Shown: positions 35,772 through 46,571 of the stretch, in pieces
Numbering within the stretch: position 1 is the stretch's first letter
Layout: the number at the start of each line of letters is the position of its first letter
Source of the DNA: Gymnopus androsaceus JB14
Lineage: Eukaryota; Basidiomycota; Agaricomycetes; Agaricales; Omphalotaceae
Direction of reading: 5' to 3'
NCBI GenBank assembly: GCA_009733575.1
Contig: ML769408.1
Location: 1-64,000 of the forward strand
Length of the DNA: 64,000 bases
The notes under the pieces: generated by a model
What the model was told of the DNA's origin: nothing
Databases searched by the model: none
The model's input: only the letters and a program-made list of their open reading frames with translations
Made by a program: the position numbers and the translations under genes

Positions 35772-36822
35772 ATGAACCAACCTTGGCCGTTTACTTTAAA
35801 TACAAGCCCAGAGTTGTTACTCTACACTCTATATTCTATCACTTGGCAATGTCAGCCCCAACGTCGATTAACCAAGCTTGTCCGCTCTGTGGATCAATGT
35901 GGTGTAGCCACTGCCAGCCGGAAGGTGCAAGGTACTGTACTCCTTAACCCACTTGACATTACTGATCAGTGTTACCTTTATGAAAGCTCATTCGCTGCAA
36001 GGCTGAATTTCTCTTGCGATCATTACTTGAGCAACTGCCCTCCTGAATGGCAGAGATAGTGAGTTGCACCTTTTATCCACACTAGGATAAAGACCTCAAT
36101 TTCATGTAGCACCTATGAGACATACCTACCAGATTCTGGCGATGGCACCCAATTATCCGGTGAACCGTTCCAGTCTATGGAATGTTCGATCCAAGCGACA
36201 CCCCAGCACCACCCGTACCCGATGGAAGCGGCGCGAATATACGGTTCATCTGGGCAGCAGTTAGGCTCCCAGTGGAAAGCAGCACAGGCGGCGGAGCCCA
36301 CGTCATCCCAGTACGAACCCGCACCTTATCCTGCTTCTTCCACATACCACCGTGACTTCCCCCAATCACTGCCATGGTCAGACTCCCATTCAGTGACATA
36401 CACACCGAACAATATATCCCCCACTCAGTCCATCCAGTCCATGCTATCATCATCGCCTGTATCATCATTGACCCAGAACACTCTGTCGCAGTACGACTAC
36501 GCATCTTACCTCCCTCAAAACAATCTACCTTCACCGTTTCTGCCAGTGGAAATGAGCCCATCTTCCGAGTCGTTGACCCGGAGCCAGGATTTTGAATGTT
36601 GCGGTAAAACTTTTGCAAACAAACAGAATTTCGAAAGTACGTACAAGGTTTTTCCTTCATGATTATGACTTACCGGTTTACTCTGTACCAGCCCACATCG
36701 AAGGTAAACATAAAAAGAGCAGACGGTTTGCCTGCTCGACCTGTGGAGAGACATTCCCATATCAACAATCCCGGAATCGCCATCAGAAATCGAGGTGTCC
36801 TGCCGTTCGTGCACGTTCTTGA
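35772..36822 (+). CDS. C2H2 zinc-finger protein, putative transcription factor
   Basis: Three exons by splice reading. The first (from MNQPWPFTLN) ends at WQR; its intron at about 36,061-36,109 removes an apparent TAG. The middle exon is Pro/Ser/Gln/Tyr-rich (SGEPFQSMECSIQ, YPASSTYHRDFPQ, ISPTQSIQSMLSSSPVSSL), typical of an activation region. The end has two C2H2 fingers: FECCGKTFANKQNFETHIEGKH, split by an intron at about 36,637-36,689, then FACSTCGETFPYQQSRNRH followed by QKSRC. In the first finger the two Cys are adjacent rather than spaced by two residues, so it may be degenerate. The first exon reading MNQPW is less certain than the rest. The nuclear role is inferred. Confidence 0.65.
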
Positions 36823-37267
36823 GCAAGTTGCTGCATTAATGGACTAGTAGAAAAAGAACATCCTTATGACAATCACACCACCTGCTGGTCTGACGCTGCA
36901 GTCGCCTCACAATCATTTCTTATTTCTGAGTCTGTAATGCATTTTCCTCTCGCTTTCGTATTGCTGCCCGTTGTCATATTGCTGTTGAGTATAGTGCCCA
37001 AGCGCTGTGATTTATGTATTTTATTCACGCTTGTATGAAATCGGAAATTGGCCCTGCGAAAATCAACCAATGTTGAATTAGTTCTAAAATCCGAGTTTGA
37101 TTTACGAACATACAGAAAACAATCGCCGACATTTGGAACCATTAATAATAATAAATTGATCGAAGTAAGATCATATGAGTCTCCAAGTACTATAGATTCG
37201 TAAAAAATCTGAAAACTGGGAGAGTAGTAGATTCATATTGTTTGCAGGAAAAATACAACAAGAATAT
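36823..37267. other. Intergenic, no gene seen
   Basis: The AT-rich 3' flank of the zinc-finger gene. No supported frame. Confidence 0.4.
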
Positions 37268-38452
37268 ATTAATCAAATCTGGTCTCAACCAGAACTGCCT
37301 ATTATATCCAAGCTCCGGTTAATCTCTCGAGCGTTTACCTTAACAATTAATCCATTGAAAGCTGGTTAATCAATTACAGTGGTAAGTAATTAATCAGCTC
37401 GAGGTAAAGAAAAGCTGGTTAATTATATGCTACATTGGTAGATGTTTAATAGTATACAGAAGTTCTGGTTACTCGGAATTCGGGAATACATGTTCAATAT
37501 TTTGTGCAAGTGCCAGTTGCTAGTACACACTCAGATATTCTGTTTCATTGTGCCTCTAAGTATCTTGTGCGTGGCAGGTTCTCAGTGCTAAAGGAGAGAC
37601 AGGTACAGGGAGAAAAAGGACATAGGAGGAGTGTACTACCATCAGCGATTGAGACAGAAAAAACCTTACTGGCCTGGGTGCCTATGGTGGTTACAGAAGA
37701 GAAGTAGATGAAGGAAGAAGCAAGGACTCAGAGTATGTGGTTAACCGACTCATTACTAACAGTTGGTTAATTATTTCAGGAATCAGGATGATTAATCATT
37801 TCAGGATAATTAATCATTTCAGGACAATTAATCATTTTTGCAAAGACTGATTATGACTTGCTAATCAGAGAAATACTGCAGTTCATGAGTCTTCAAGTCC
37901 GCTTCGAATCAACATAATATTAACAAAGCTACAAGAGACTGTTCACTGGTACTAAAGTTCAACTCCTTGTCTTCTGTATTCTATATTAATATATAATGTA
38001 TATCAGTGCTAATGCTAAGAGTATGAGTCCTTCCTTTGCTGATTCTTTTCTGAAGAAAGAAAGCCAATGTTGGATGGGCTCACCTGATGCACTTCCTCGG
38101 CATTGTTATCTGCAAGTTCGAAGTATAAGCTTACTAAGCATCGAGGACCCGGTGCTTTGTAAGCATAACTTGGGCCGTAATGTCAAACAGTCAATTGTTG
38201 TCGACCATCTGATAATTGACCATATAGCCCAGGCAACTGGGGATCAATCACTTCTTAACGATTAATCATTTCCAAAGCCATACATTGTAATTAATTACCT
38301 TTTAATGATTAATCATTGTCAAAACCCAAGATTAACCACAGCTGGTGCCATTCTCAAGACCACACACATGTGTAAGGGACTGGGTTAACCATTTTCTTTT
38401 GACTCTTTCCCTTCACCATGTTGATTGTCTCATCTCCAAAAGTGCACTTGTT

Positions 38453-38906
38453 TGTTACGAACATTCTTATCTTATCAAACACATGATATTATTCCTTATC
38501 ATTTTCCTTTATTTACTCTTGTATATCTACATAAGCGCGCGCTTGTTTAAACGCGCGGCTGTACTAATTAGATTCTGTCGATCAGAGTATGATCATTTCT
38601 GATCATAACACATGCTAGCATGTCCATACTTGTACGATCGACCTATCATTACTTATTGTCGTTTACTTGTTGTCTTTTATCGTTTCATGCATTGTTACCG
38701 CACGGTTAGGGTACAGGGTATAGGGCTTAGGGTTTGTACTTTAGTATATATAGTAGTTGTAGCTGTAGTATAGTCCTTAGCTTCAATCTCGTCAATACCT
38801 CCTAGTTCTCAATATCATCTTCTCTTTTCCTCATTGTTCTTGTCTTTGCCTAAGTCGGAAGTTGTGACGCCTGGTACCTCGTGTTGTGGGGAACTAGTCG
38901 CTGACA
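38453..38906 (+). repeat. Gypsy 5' LTR
   Basis: Begins TGTTACGA and ends CTGACA. Matches 44,609-45,062 except for about six substitutions and has no indels. Confidence 0.95.
38745..38752 (+). promoter_or_regulatory. TATA box of the Gypsy LTR promoter
   Basis: TATATATA lies 33 bp upstream of the 12-nt segment (38,778-38,789) that is complementary to the primer-binding site, the spacing expected if transcription starts there. Confidence 0.6.
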
Positions 38907-38908
38907 GA

Positions 38909-38920
38909 AGATTGAAGCTA
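38909..38920 (+). other. Self-priming primer-binding site
   Basis: AGATTGAAGCTA, two bases after the 5' LTR, is the exact reverse complement of TAGCTTCAATCT at 38,778-38,789 inside the LTR. In Tf1-type elements the mRNA 5' end folds back and primes minus-strand synthesis at such a site, so no tRNA is needed. Confidence 0.65.
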
Positions 38921-39536
38921 CTCTCTTCCACTTGTCACGGATCGTTGCTCGTTGTTGATACTGGTCGACAGTACTCTTCAAAATCGTTGTAAATTCTTGC
39001 TACTCAAGATTTCACGTTTTGTATTTCACGCTACGCAATCATAATTCTCTCATCCCGCACATCACGCTCACCGTTCTATCAACCTTTTGCCTTACAGATC
39101 TTTGCACCCAATTAGACTTATAGACACCTATAGTACAACACAAGTAACGTTGAGCCCGACTCGTAGTACTGGTAGTCGAAAGCTTTTGACTGATAACCAA
39201 TCTTCGGAGAGGGGTCATAGCGCACGGAACGTTGCTCCATTCCTAGTCGGAGAGCCGTGTTAAGTTAGCAAGACAAGTGCAAGGACTGTTTGTGAACACT
39301 CTTCACACAACCTTTACGCATTTGCGTTATATCCCTTTTTATCACATTCCTATTCCTACACTTTTCTATTTCTTTTATTTTCTTTTTTCATCATTCTATA
39401 TTCCGAGAGTTGTTGATCACATTCACCTCTCACCGTTCTGGATCGTACGACTTATCGAGCTCGTAATTCCAAACCTCCCACTCCATCCGATCAAACCACT
39501 ACACCTACTACCCTTACACCACCGACTTTAAACACC

Positions 39537-40667
39537 ATGTCCGAACAAGGATCTCGTCCTTCATCTCCCTTCCGAAATGATCCCTATGCACATCCCGAAC
39601 TTCAGGATTCATACGTACCACCCATTCCACAACCCGATCCCAATGTATCACAACATGCTCCACCATCTCAATTTGATGAGATGATAAACTTCCTCCGTAA
39701 TAGAGGATTTGAGATCATTGCACCAGGAGAAGAACCCGGAGAATTACAACCCGATCCACCCACCCCTTCAGTTTCCATTACTGGAAAATCTCTCTTAAAG
39801 GAACCGCCAATGTTTAAAGGCGAGAAAGAGAGTTACCAGGAGTGGAAGAGAAAACTCAGCATGTGGCTGAGTGACGAAAAGAACAAGGTCCGAACCGATA
39901 CAGAATGGATCAACATTACTCTCTCCTATATGGAAGGAGAGAAAGTACGAGACTGGGTAGAGAATTACTACCAAAGGGAGTATAACTACGCCAGACTACG
40001 CTGGAACTCGACATGGGTCGAGTTTATTACTATACTCGATGAAAGATATCTGGATACGGCAAGGCATGCCAATGCCAGAGAGAAGTTTGAAAGAGCTCGT
40101 CAAGGAAAGGACGAGACAGTTTCAACGTTCTTTGAATGTTTCGAAGTACTGGTCAATACGGCACAGTACAACAAGGATGCACCACACGTTCTGCAGAAAA
40201 TAGAACGCGCGGTGAGCAAACCCATTATCGATAGTATCTATAGCGTCAGTAATCTTCCAACTACCTTCCAAGGTTGGAAGGTAAGAACGGTTGAACTCGA
40301 CAACCTTTGGCGTCGAAGAAACGAGGCAACCAGAAATTGGGGCTTTGGAAACACGAACTCGTGGCACTCCACCCCAAAAACCACTCCTCAAACGCAGGTG
40401 CAGGCACCTAAAGCAACTCCACAGACACCACAACCTCATCGACAAGATAGCACTGGTGTCACCTATGGAGGAAGTGGCCAACCAATGGAGCTAGATCGAG
40501 GTAGGGCACGAGGCCCATTCAAGTGTTTCAGGTGTGGACAACCCGGACATATGAAGAGGGACTGCCCAAATAAGAGAGAAACGATACGCCAGGCGTTTAC
40601 AACGTTGAATAAGGAAGATCAGGAAGAACTCGGAAAGCTCTGGGGTTTTGTGAAATCTCAACAGTGA
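39537..40667 (+). CDS. gag: Gypsy Gag polyprotein
   Basis: A 376-residue capsid protein starting MSEQGSRPSSPFRND. A proline-rich N-terminus (residues 1-90) is followed by a retrotransposon Gag region (EPPMFKGEKESYQEWKRKLS, then WVEFITILDERYLD), then a basic linker and one CCHC zinc knuckle CFRCGQPGHMKRDC near residues 330-345. Its TGA stop overlaps the Pol frame, which is in the -1 phase. The knuckle is expected to bind the element RNA in virus-like particles in the cytoplasm. Confidence 0.92.
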   Translation: MSEQGSRPSSPFRNDPYAHPELQDSYVPPIPQPDPNVSQHAPPSQFDEMINFLRNRGFEIIAPGEEPGELQPDPPTPSVSITGKSLLKEPPMFKGEKESYQEWKRKLSMWLSDEKNKVRTDTEWINITLSYMEGEKVRDWVENYYQREYNYARLRWNSTWVEFITILDERYLDTARHANAREKFERARQGKDETVSTFFECFEVLVNTAQYNKDAPHVLQKIERAVSKPIIDSIYSVSNLPTTFQGWKVRTVELDNLWRRRNEATRNWGFGNTNSWHSTPKTTPQTQVQAPKATPQTPQPHRQDSTGVTYGGSGQPMELDRGRARGPFKCFRCGQPGHMKRDCPNKRETIRQAFTTLNKEDQEELGKLWGFVKSQQ

Positions 40668-43600
40668 ACACAGGTCCTGTTGAGTCTCAGTCAATTTCGG
40701 ACATGGACAGCTCTATATATGTAGATAGTGGTATTTCGTACACGATAAATACACCTGAATCTACCCCCATTTTGCCATCTCCAAAAAAGACTGAAAACCC
40801 TGTAAGGTTCGCTCTGAATTCTTCAGAGTGGTTGGTTAACTGCATCCGGACATCGAACGACTCTCGAGCAATCGGAGAATTACGGACTTGGGTCCCTAAC
40901 AACCGACGACGAGAAATAACGGACCAAACGGTAACGGAAATAAGAAAATTGTCAGTACCCGATGCAGTTGAAGCAGTCAATAACTTCAAACGTAAACGTT
41001 TCGTAAGAGGAACAAAGGGCAAGGACCTTAAATTATCAGTCATAATCGAGGACATCACGAAAGGCAATCAAATAGAAGCAGATGCGCTTTTAGATTGCGG
41101 AGCAACCGGATCATGTATCAATAAAGAATTTGTTAAGAAGCATAATATTCCGATCCGAGAACTCCCAATCAAAATTGCAGTATACAATGCTGATGGTACT
41201 TTAAATGCTGGCGGATCAATCGAAGCAATGGCAGAAGTTCGTTTAGTTATTGGAGACCATGTGGAAAGAATAGAATTCGGAGTTACCAATCTTGGAAACA
41301 CCGATATCTTCATTGGCCTCGATTGGCTTAGAGAACACAATCCTAGCATAGATTGGACAAACTCTACCATTACATTTGATCGTTGTCCTACTCGTTGCGG
41401 TTATATACCTTGGTGGCTAAATCCAGAAGAAGGAACTTCGCTCAATCGCCTAGAAGAAGGAGAAAGACTTTTCATATTCGACTGGGAAGGTTACGTCAAA
41501 GATCACGGACACATACGAGCCATGTCAGAACCTTCTACAGCAGATCAATACGTCAAAGAACATCCTGCTGTATTCAATAAACAAGGATTTGACGAACTTC
41601 CTAAACGACGACCATGGGATCATGCCATTGAACTCACACCTGGTTCTAACCCTGTTGACTGTAAAGTCTATCCTCTGAATCTCGACAAACAAAAAGCGTT
41701 AGATGAATTCTTAGAAGAGAATTTACGATCAGGACGTATTCGTCCATCAAATTCTCCAATGGCTTCACCATTCTTCTTTGTAAAAAAGAAGGATGGCGCT
41801 CTACGACCGGTTCAAGATTATAGGAAACTCAACGACATGACGATTAAAAACCGTTATCCACTTCCTCTAATCCAAGAACTAATCGATAAGCTTAAAGACG
41901 CCAAGGTTTTTACAAAGATGGACATTCGATGGGGATACAACAATATTCGAATCAAGGATGGTGATGAATGGAAAGCCGCATTTAGGACTAATCGAGGACT
42001 GTTCGAACCAACGGTTATGTTCTTTGGTCTTACAAACTCCCCCGCAACATTCCAAGCATTCATGAATCACATCCTGAAACGGCTCATTGATGAAGGACAC
42101 GTAATCGTATATATGGACGATATTCTTGTATTCACGAACACCATTGAAGAACATCGGCGCATTGTACATGAAGTCCTTAAAATCCTTGAAGAAAACGGTC
42201 TATACCTGAAACCGGAAAAGTGTACATTCGAATCACCTCATGTTGACTATCTTGGAATCATCATCGGAAATGGACAAGTGAAAATGGACCCAAAGAAAGT
42301 CGAAGCAGTCAAAGACTGGCCAATCCCAAAGAAGAAACGGGATATACAATCCTTTCTAGGATTTTGTAACTTCTTTAGACGCTTCATTCGAGGGTTCAGT
42401 CACGTTGCCAGACCACTTAGCAAACTTACCGGAAATGCAGAATGGTCATGGGGTCCTGAAGAGTTTCAAGCCTTCGAAACTCTGAAGACACGAATCGCTG
42501 AAGACGTTACACTAGTAATTCCCTTAGACAATGGGAAATTCCGAGTAGAAGCCGATTCATCCGACTTCGCCAATGGTGCTGTACTATCCCAACAGGTTGA
42601 AGGAAAATGGAGACCAGTAGCCTTTAGATCTCGCTCGCTCAATGACGTTGAACAAAACTACGAGATTTATGATAAAGAAATGATGGCTATTATGGATTCA
42701 CTATCGGAATGGCGCCAATACCTTATGGGCGCTCGAGAACCATTTGAAATATGGACCGATCACCAGAATCTCCAATACTTCCGTAAACCACAGAAGCTCA
42801 ATCGACAACAGGCACGTTGGGTTACGGAACTATCTGAATATGAGTTCGTACTTCATCACAAACCAGGAACTTCTATGGGAAAAGCAGATGCTTTGTCAAG
42901 GATGACAAACCTCGAGACGGGGGTGAATGACAACAAAGACATCGTTGTTCTTAAACCAGAATTTTTCATCAATATAATCCGTGAAACTGAAAGTCCAGAA
43001 GACGCAATAATTGACAAAATCAAAAAATATGTCAATAACATGGACAAAGCAGTAGTAGAAGCTCTAAACGGAAAAGACAAGTACTGGGTTAATGAACACG
43101 GTGGAATTGTTACATGGAAAAATCGTATCTATGTCCCAAAGAACCGAGAATTACGAGGAGAAATCATACAAAAACACCACGACTCAATCCTCGGAGGACA
43201 TCCGGGTCAATACAAAACGTGGGAGTTAGTCACTCGTAATTACTGGTGGCCGGGAATAGGAAACGACATCCGAATGTATATAAAAGGATGTGAAAAATGC
43301 CAAGCCACGAAAATTCATCGAAATAAACCTGTAGGACATCTTAATCCCCATAATATACCATCTGGGCCTTGGGAATTCGTAGGAGTAGATCTGATTGGGA
43401 AGTTACCAGAAGCAGGAGGATTCGATGCCATTGCAGTATTTGCCGATCACTATACAAAGCGAATTAGACTTTTTCCCACTCATATGTCATTAACGTCAGA
43501 GGGCATGGCACGAATGTATAGAGAAAAAATCTTTCCTATTCATGGCCTTTTCCGAAAGATTGTACACGATTGAGGTCCACAATTCCACTCAGGTTTTATG

Positions 43601-44608
43601 AAAGAACTCTACAAACAACTCGGAATCGAAGCAAACTTTACAACGGCATATCATCCTCAGACTAATGGACAAACCGAAAGAACAAACCAAGAAACCGAAC
43701 ATTATCTTCGTTTGTTCATCAATTACCATCAGTTAGATTGGCATGAATGGTTACCCACAGCCGAGTTTGCATATAACGATCGAGTACACTCCGCTACGAA
43801 AGTTACTCCCTTCTTCGCCGACATGGGCCATCATCCCTATAAAGGGACCGCACCAAAGAAAAAATCCTCTAATCCCTCAGCACAAGAATTTGCCGATAAC
43901 ATGAAAAAAGTACAAGACGAAGTAGGATCAGCACTAAAGAAGGTGGCTGAAGACATGACTCGCTATTATAACAAAAAACATAGCGAGTCAAGAGAATACA
44001 AAGTTGGAGAGAAGGTGTGGCTCGAAGGAATAAACATTACGACGAGTCGTCCAATGAAGAAGTTGGATGACAAACGTTTTGGACCTTTCGAAGTACTGGA
44101 GAAAGTCGGCCATAGTTCATATAAACTCAAAATCCCAAAAACATGGAGAAACGTTCATAACGTTTTCAACGAAGTACTCCTTACGCCATATCATCCTCCA
44201 CAATTTCCAAACCAACCCCGAAATACCAATCCACCTCCCGTAGAGATCGAAGGAGAAGAACCAGAATACGAAGTCGAAGAGATAGTCGATTCGAAGGAAA
44301 ATAAAAGAAGTAAAAAGGTGTCGTATAAGGTCAAGTGGAAAGGATATGGACCACATGAAATGACGTGGGAACCAGTATCAAATCTCGACAAAGCAAAGGA
44401 TGCTATTAAGGATTTCCATAACAAAAATCCTTCAAAACCACGCTCAAAAGAAATTCGAAAACTCGAAATACCTATGTCATTATTTCCTAAACACCTTTTC
44501 CGTCCCATTCCTGAATCATTAACAACACCCGTTCCAACTTCTATACCAACCGAATCCATGACTGCAAAGCTCGCGCGATGTGGAAATCGCGTCCTAAAGA
44601 GGGGGTAA
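40613..44608 (+). CDS. pol: Gypsy Pol polyprotein, chromovirus type, with one internal stop
   Basis: In the -1 frame relative to Gag, with no own ATG before 40,703. Domains: aspartic protease with LLDCGATGSCIN near 41,085; reverse transcriptase with YMDDILVF near 42,112; RNase H including WTDHQNLQYF near 42,755; integrase HHCC zinc domain, ending in CEKCQ, at about 43,175-43,305; integrase catalytic Asp in GVDLIG (43,384), Asp at 43,568-43,570, and Glu in GQTER near 43,675; and a C-terminal chromodomain (YEVEEIVDSK...YKVKWKGYGPHEMTWEP). A TGA at 43,571-43,573 stands where the family has Arg directly after the second catalytic Asp, consistent with CGA to TGA. The final TAA abuts the 3' LTR. 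The protein after the stop is otherwise open. Confidence 0.92.
40643..40649 (+). promoter_or_regulatory. Candidate -1 ribosomal frameshift heptamer
   Basis: GGGTTTT lies in the Gag frame as G GGT TTT, the X XXY YYZ form. It lies 15 bases before the Gag stop and inside the Gag/Pol overlap (Pol frame open from 40,613). A heptamer of this type is used by some RNA viruses. Confidence 0.5.
44596..44605 (+). other. Polypurine tract of the Gypsy element
   Basis: AAAGAGGGGG lies just before the 3' LTR and encodes the last Pol residues. It is the expected primer for plus-strand synthesis. Confidence 0.7.
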
Positions 44609-45062
44609 TGTTACGAACATTCTTATCTTATCAAACACATGATATTATTCCTTATCATTTTCCTTTATTTACTCTTGTATATCTACATAAGCGCACGCTT
44701 GTTTAAACGCGCGGCTGTACTAATTAGATTCTGTCGATCAGAGTATGATCGTTTCCGATCATAACACATGCTAGCATGTCCATACTTGTACGATCGACCT
44801 ATCATTACTTATTGTCGTTTACTTGTTGTCTTTTATCGTTTCATGCATTGTTACCGCACGGTTAGGGTACAGGGTATAGGGCTTAGGGTTTGTACTTTAG
44901 TATATATAGTAGTTGTAGCTGTAGTATAGTCCTTAGCTTCAATCTCATCAATACCTCCTAGTTCTCAATATCATCTTCTCTTTTCCTCATTGTTCTTGTC
45001 TTTGCCTAAGTCAGAAGTCGTGACGCCTGGTACCTCGTGTTGTGGGGAACTAGTCGCTGACA
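44609..45062 (+). repeat. Gypsy 3' LTR
   Basis: 454 bp, nearly identical to the 5' LTR. Starts directly after the Pol TAA stop and is followed by the TTGTT target duplication. Confidence 0.95.
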
Positions 45063-45754
45063 TTGTTCAGCTTGTTGGAATTTACAGAAAATCTATTTCA
45101 GCCCACATTACAACATACTTATGAATTTATGATATCACAGGAGATATTTGCGCATATACCCACAGTATCCATGCATATACTCACAGTAGCCACTTTACTG
45201 TATGCATAGTAGCCACCAATATTCACATAGTACCCACTTTCCTGTTATATGCACTATGACATAGTCATTCTTACAGGTATAAATACAGTATGTAGTTGCT
45301 CATGTACCTTACCCGTTTGCCTCAGGGCCCAGTCGAGGTCAAACGGCTACACAATCATTAAACTCCATTTTTTATTTCTAACACAGCTATCAGTAATGTC
45401 AACACAGGTCACTGGGAGGTGAGCCTAGCTGCAGTCTGTGTTCAATGAGTCACTTCCGCTGGATCTGGTAGTTGGGACTACATAGCGTACTAGACTGTGT
45501 CTTCCAATATTCATTCCCCGCTATCTATCAACTACTTTTATAATAATTAATCACTTTTGCAAAAGATTGAAGTCAATTAATCAGTCTAGCAAGTGCTCAC
45601 ATAGGGATTAATCATTTCGGAGCTGATTAGATTGAGCTTTCTGAACTGATTAACCAGTTTTCAAGGGATCAACCATCAAGGTTTGTACAACAGTTGTTAT
45701 TATTCGGAGCTTGGATATAATAGGTAGTTTTGGTTGAGACCAGATTTGATTAAT

Positions 45755-46139
45755 GAATTTTAGTTGTCTTGCAGTTTGCAGAGTCCGAAGTGGCAAGTTC
45801 AGTGCTTGAGGCCCTAATTGACTGGACTCCAGAATTAAGCGGAGGATTGAAGATCAACATAGCACTGTCCAGTGATGAACTTGGATAAGTTATGAAACAA
45901 AGACTCCGAAGCCCAAAGAGGACAGAACATTGAGGGAGCTAGGCACGGCTTGGGGAGACTCGGAAGAATGTGGGGATTGAGGGGTGTGAGGATGAGGACG
46001 AAGTAAGGAAAGATAGGATGGAGGTGACAGGAGGGCTCAGAAACGAGTCGATAGACCCTGTATCCATGATATGCGATGATACCTGATGATACCCAAAATC
46101 TAGGAGCCCGTGACACATCGAAGACAAAACTTCTTGGAA
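45755..46139. other. Spacer beyond the inverted-repeat element
   Basis: No gene was seen. Minus-strand frames here are short and have no family features. Confidence 0.35.
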
Positions 46140-46335
46140 AGTACTTGTATGAAGTTGGTTCCATTTCCACGAAAATAAACTATCAGAAATTGTGAGCTCG
46201 AATGTGACTTGTACAGGATTCTTGGTATACATCAATCCTGGATCGGGATTGAAATAACCAGCTTTGACACCACTTTAAGCGCCTGTCACAAATCCGTTCA
46301 ATTTTGAAATTAATCAACGAGAGACCAGCGGAGTA
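46105..46335 (+). pseudogene. Diverged copy of the M20 gene 3' end, apparently intron-less
   Basis: Resembles 34,011-34,290: the last codons (LLGKYLYEVGSIST versus [14 protein letters not shown]) and about 160 bases of 3' flank (TTTGACACCACTTTAAG and GAGAGACCA shared). The match extends a further 8 bases, CATCGAAG, that in the source lie before the last intron, so the intron seems to be missing here. A 5'-truncated processed copy is the likely reading. Confidence 0.55.
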
Positions 46336-46480
46336 GAGGGTAGATGGAACATGTACACAGTTTTTCACTCTACAGTAGTTGTAACCGAAGCCAACCCCAA
46401 GAACGCGGAAAGAAGGACCGGTCGCCCTGACAGCACGTGTTGTATCGCTTCGCGTCCATAAACATAAACCAACTTCTGCA

Positions 46481-46530
46481 TAAACGTCGAATACCTTTAA
46501 ACGTCGAATACCTTTAAACGTCGAATACCT
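46481..46530. repeat. Three tandem 17-bp repeats
   Basis: TAAACGTCGAATACCTT is repeated three times, the last copy lacking its final base, about 40 bp upstream of the MYND gene start, within its promoter or leader. Confidence 0.85.
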
Positions 46531-46571
46531 AGCGCCAAGATTGTCAAAAGTCACGTCTGCTGGTTTACATC

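Larger units (their letters stand above)
38453..45062 (+). mobile_element. Gypsy (chromovirus) LTR retrotransposon, nearly intact
   Basis: A 6,610-bp element bounded by 454-bp LTRs that differ at about six positions, and flanked by a perfect 5-bp target duplication TTGTT (38,448-38,452 and 45,063-45,067). It contains Gag with a CCHC knuckle and Pol with protease, reverse transcriptase, RNase H, integrase and a chromodomain. Low LTR divergence indicates a recent insertion. One in-frame TGA interrupts integrase. Confidence 0.95.
37268..45754. mobile_element. Terminal-inverted-repeat element hosting the Gypsy insertion
   Basis: A 50-bp inverted repeat pairs 37,268-37,317 with 45,705-45,754 with about two mismatches. 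Its inner flanks on both sides are littered with ATTAATCA/TGATTAAT motifs (for example 37,375-37,400, 37,790-37,835, 38,262-38,330, 45,545-45,650), like subterminal repeats of a DNA transposon. Removing the 6.6-kb Gypsy leaves about 1.9 kb with no transposase. The outer boundaries and target duplication were not resolved, so the limits given are those of the clear inverted repeat. Confidence 0.5.

Noticed and set aside
36175..36660. 161-codon minus-strand frame
   Set aside because: It is the antisense of the zinc-finger gene's Pro/Ser-rich exon, whose frame carries the finger motifs.
38705..38735. TTAGGG-like stretch resembling telomere repeats
   Set aside because: Degenerate, only a few units, and present at the same place in both Gypsy LTRs, so it belongs to the LTR.
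38453..45062. Separate genes for the two parts of Gypsy Pol
   Set aside because: Both parts are in the same reading frame and are separated by one stop codon, so they form one Pol.
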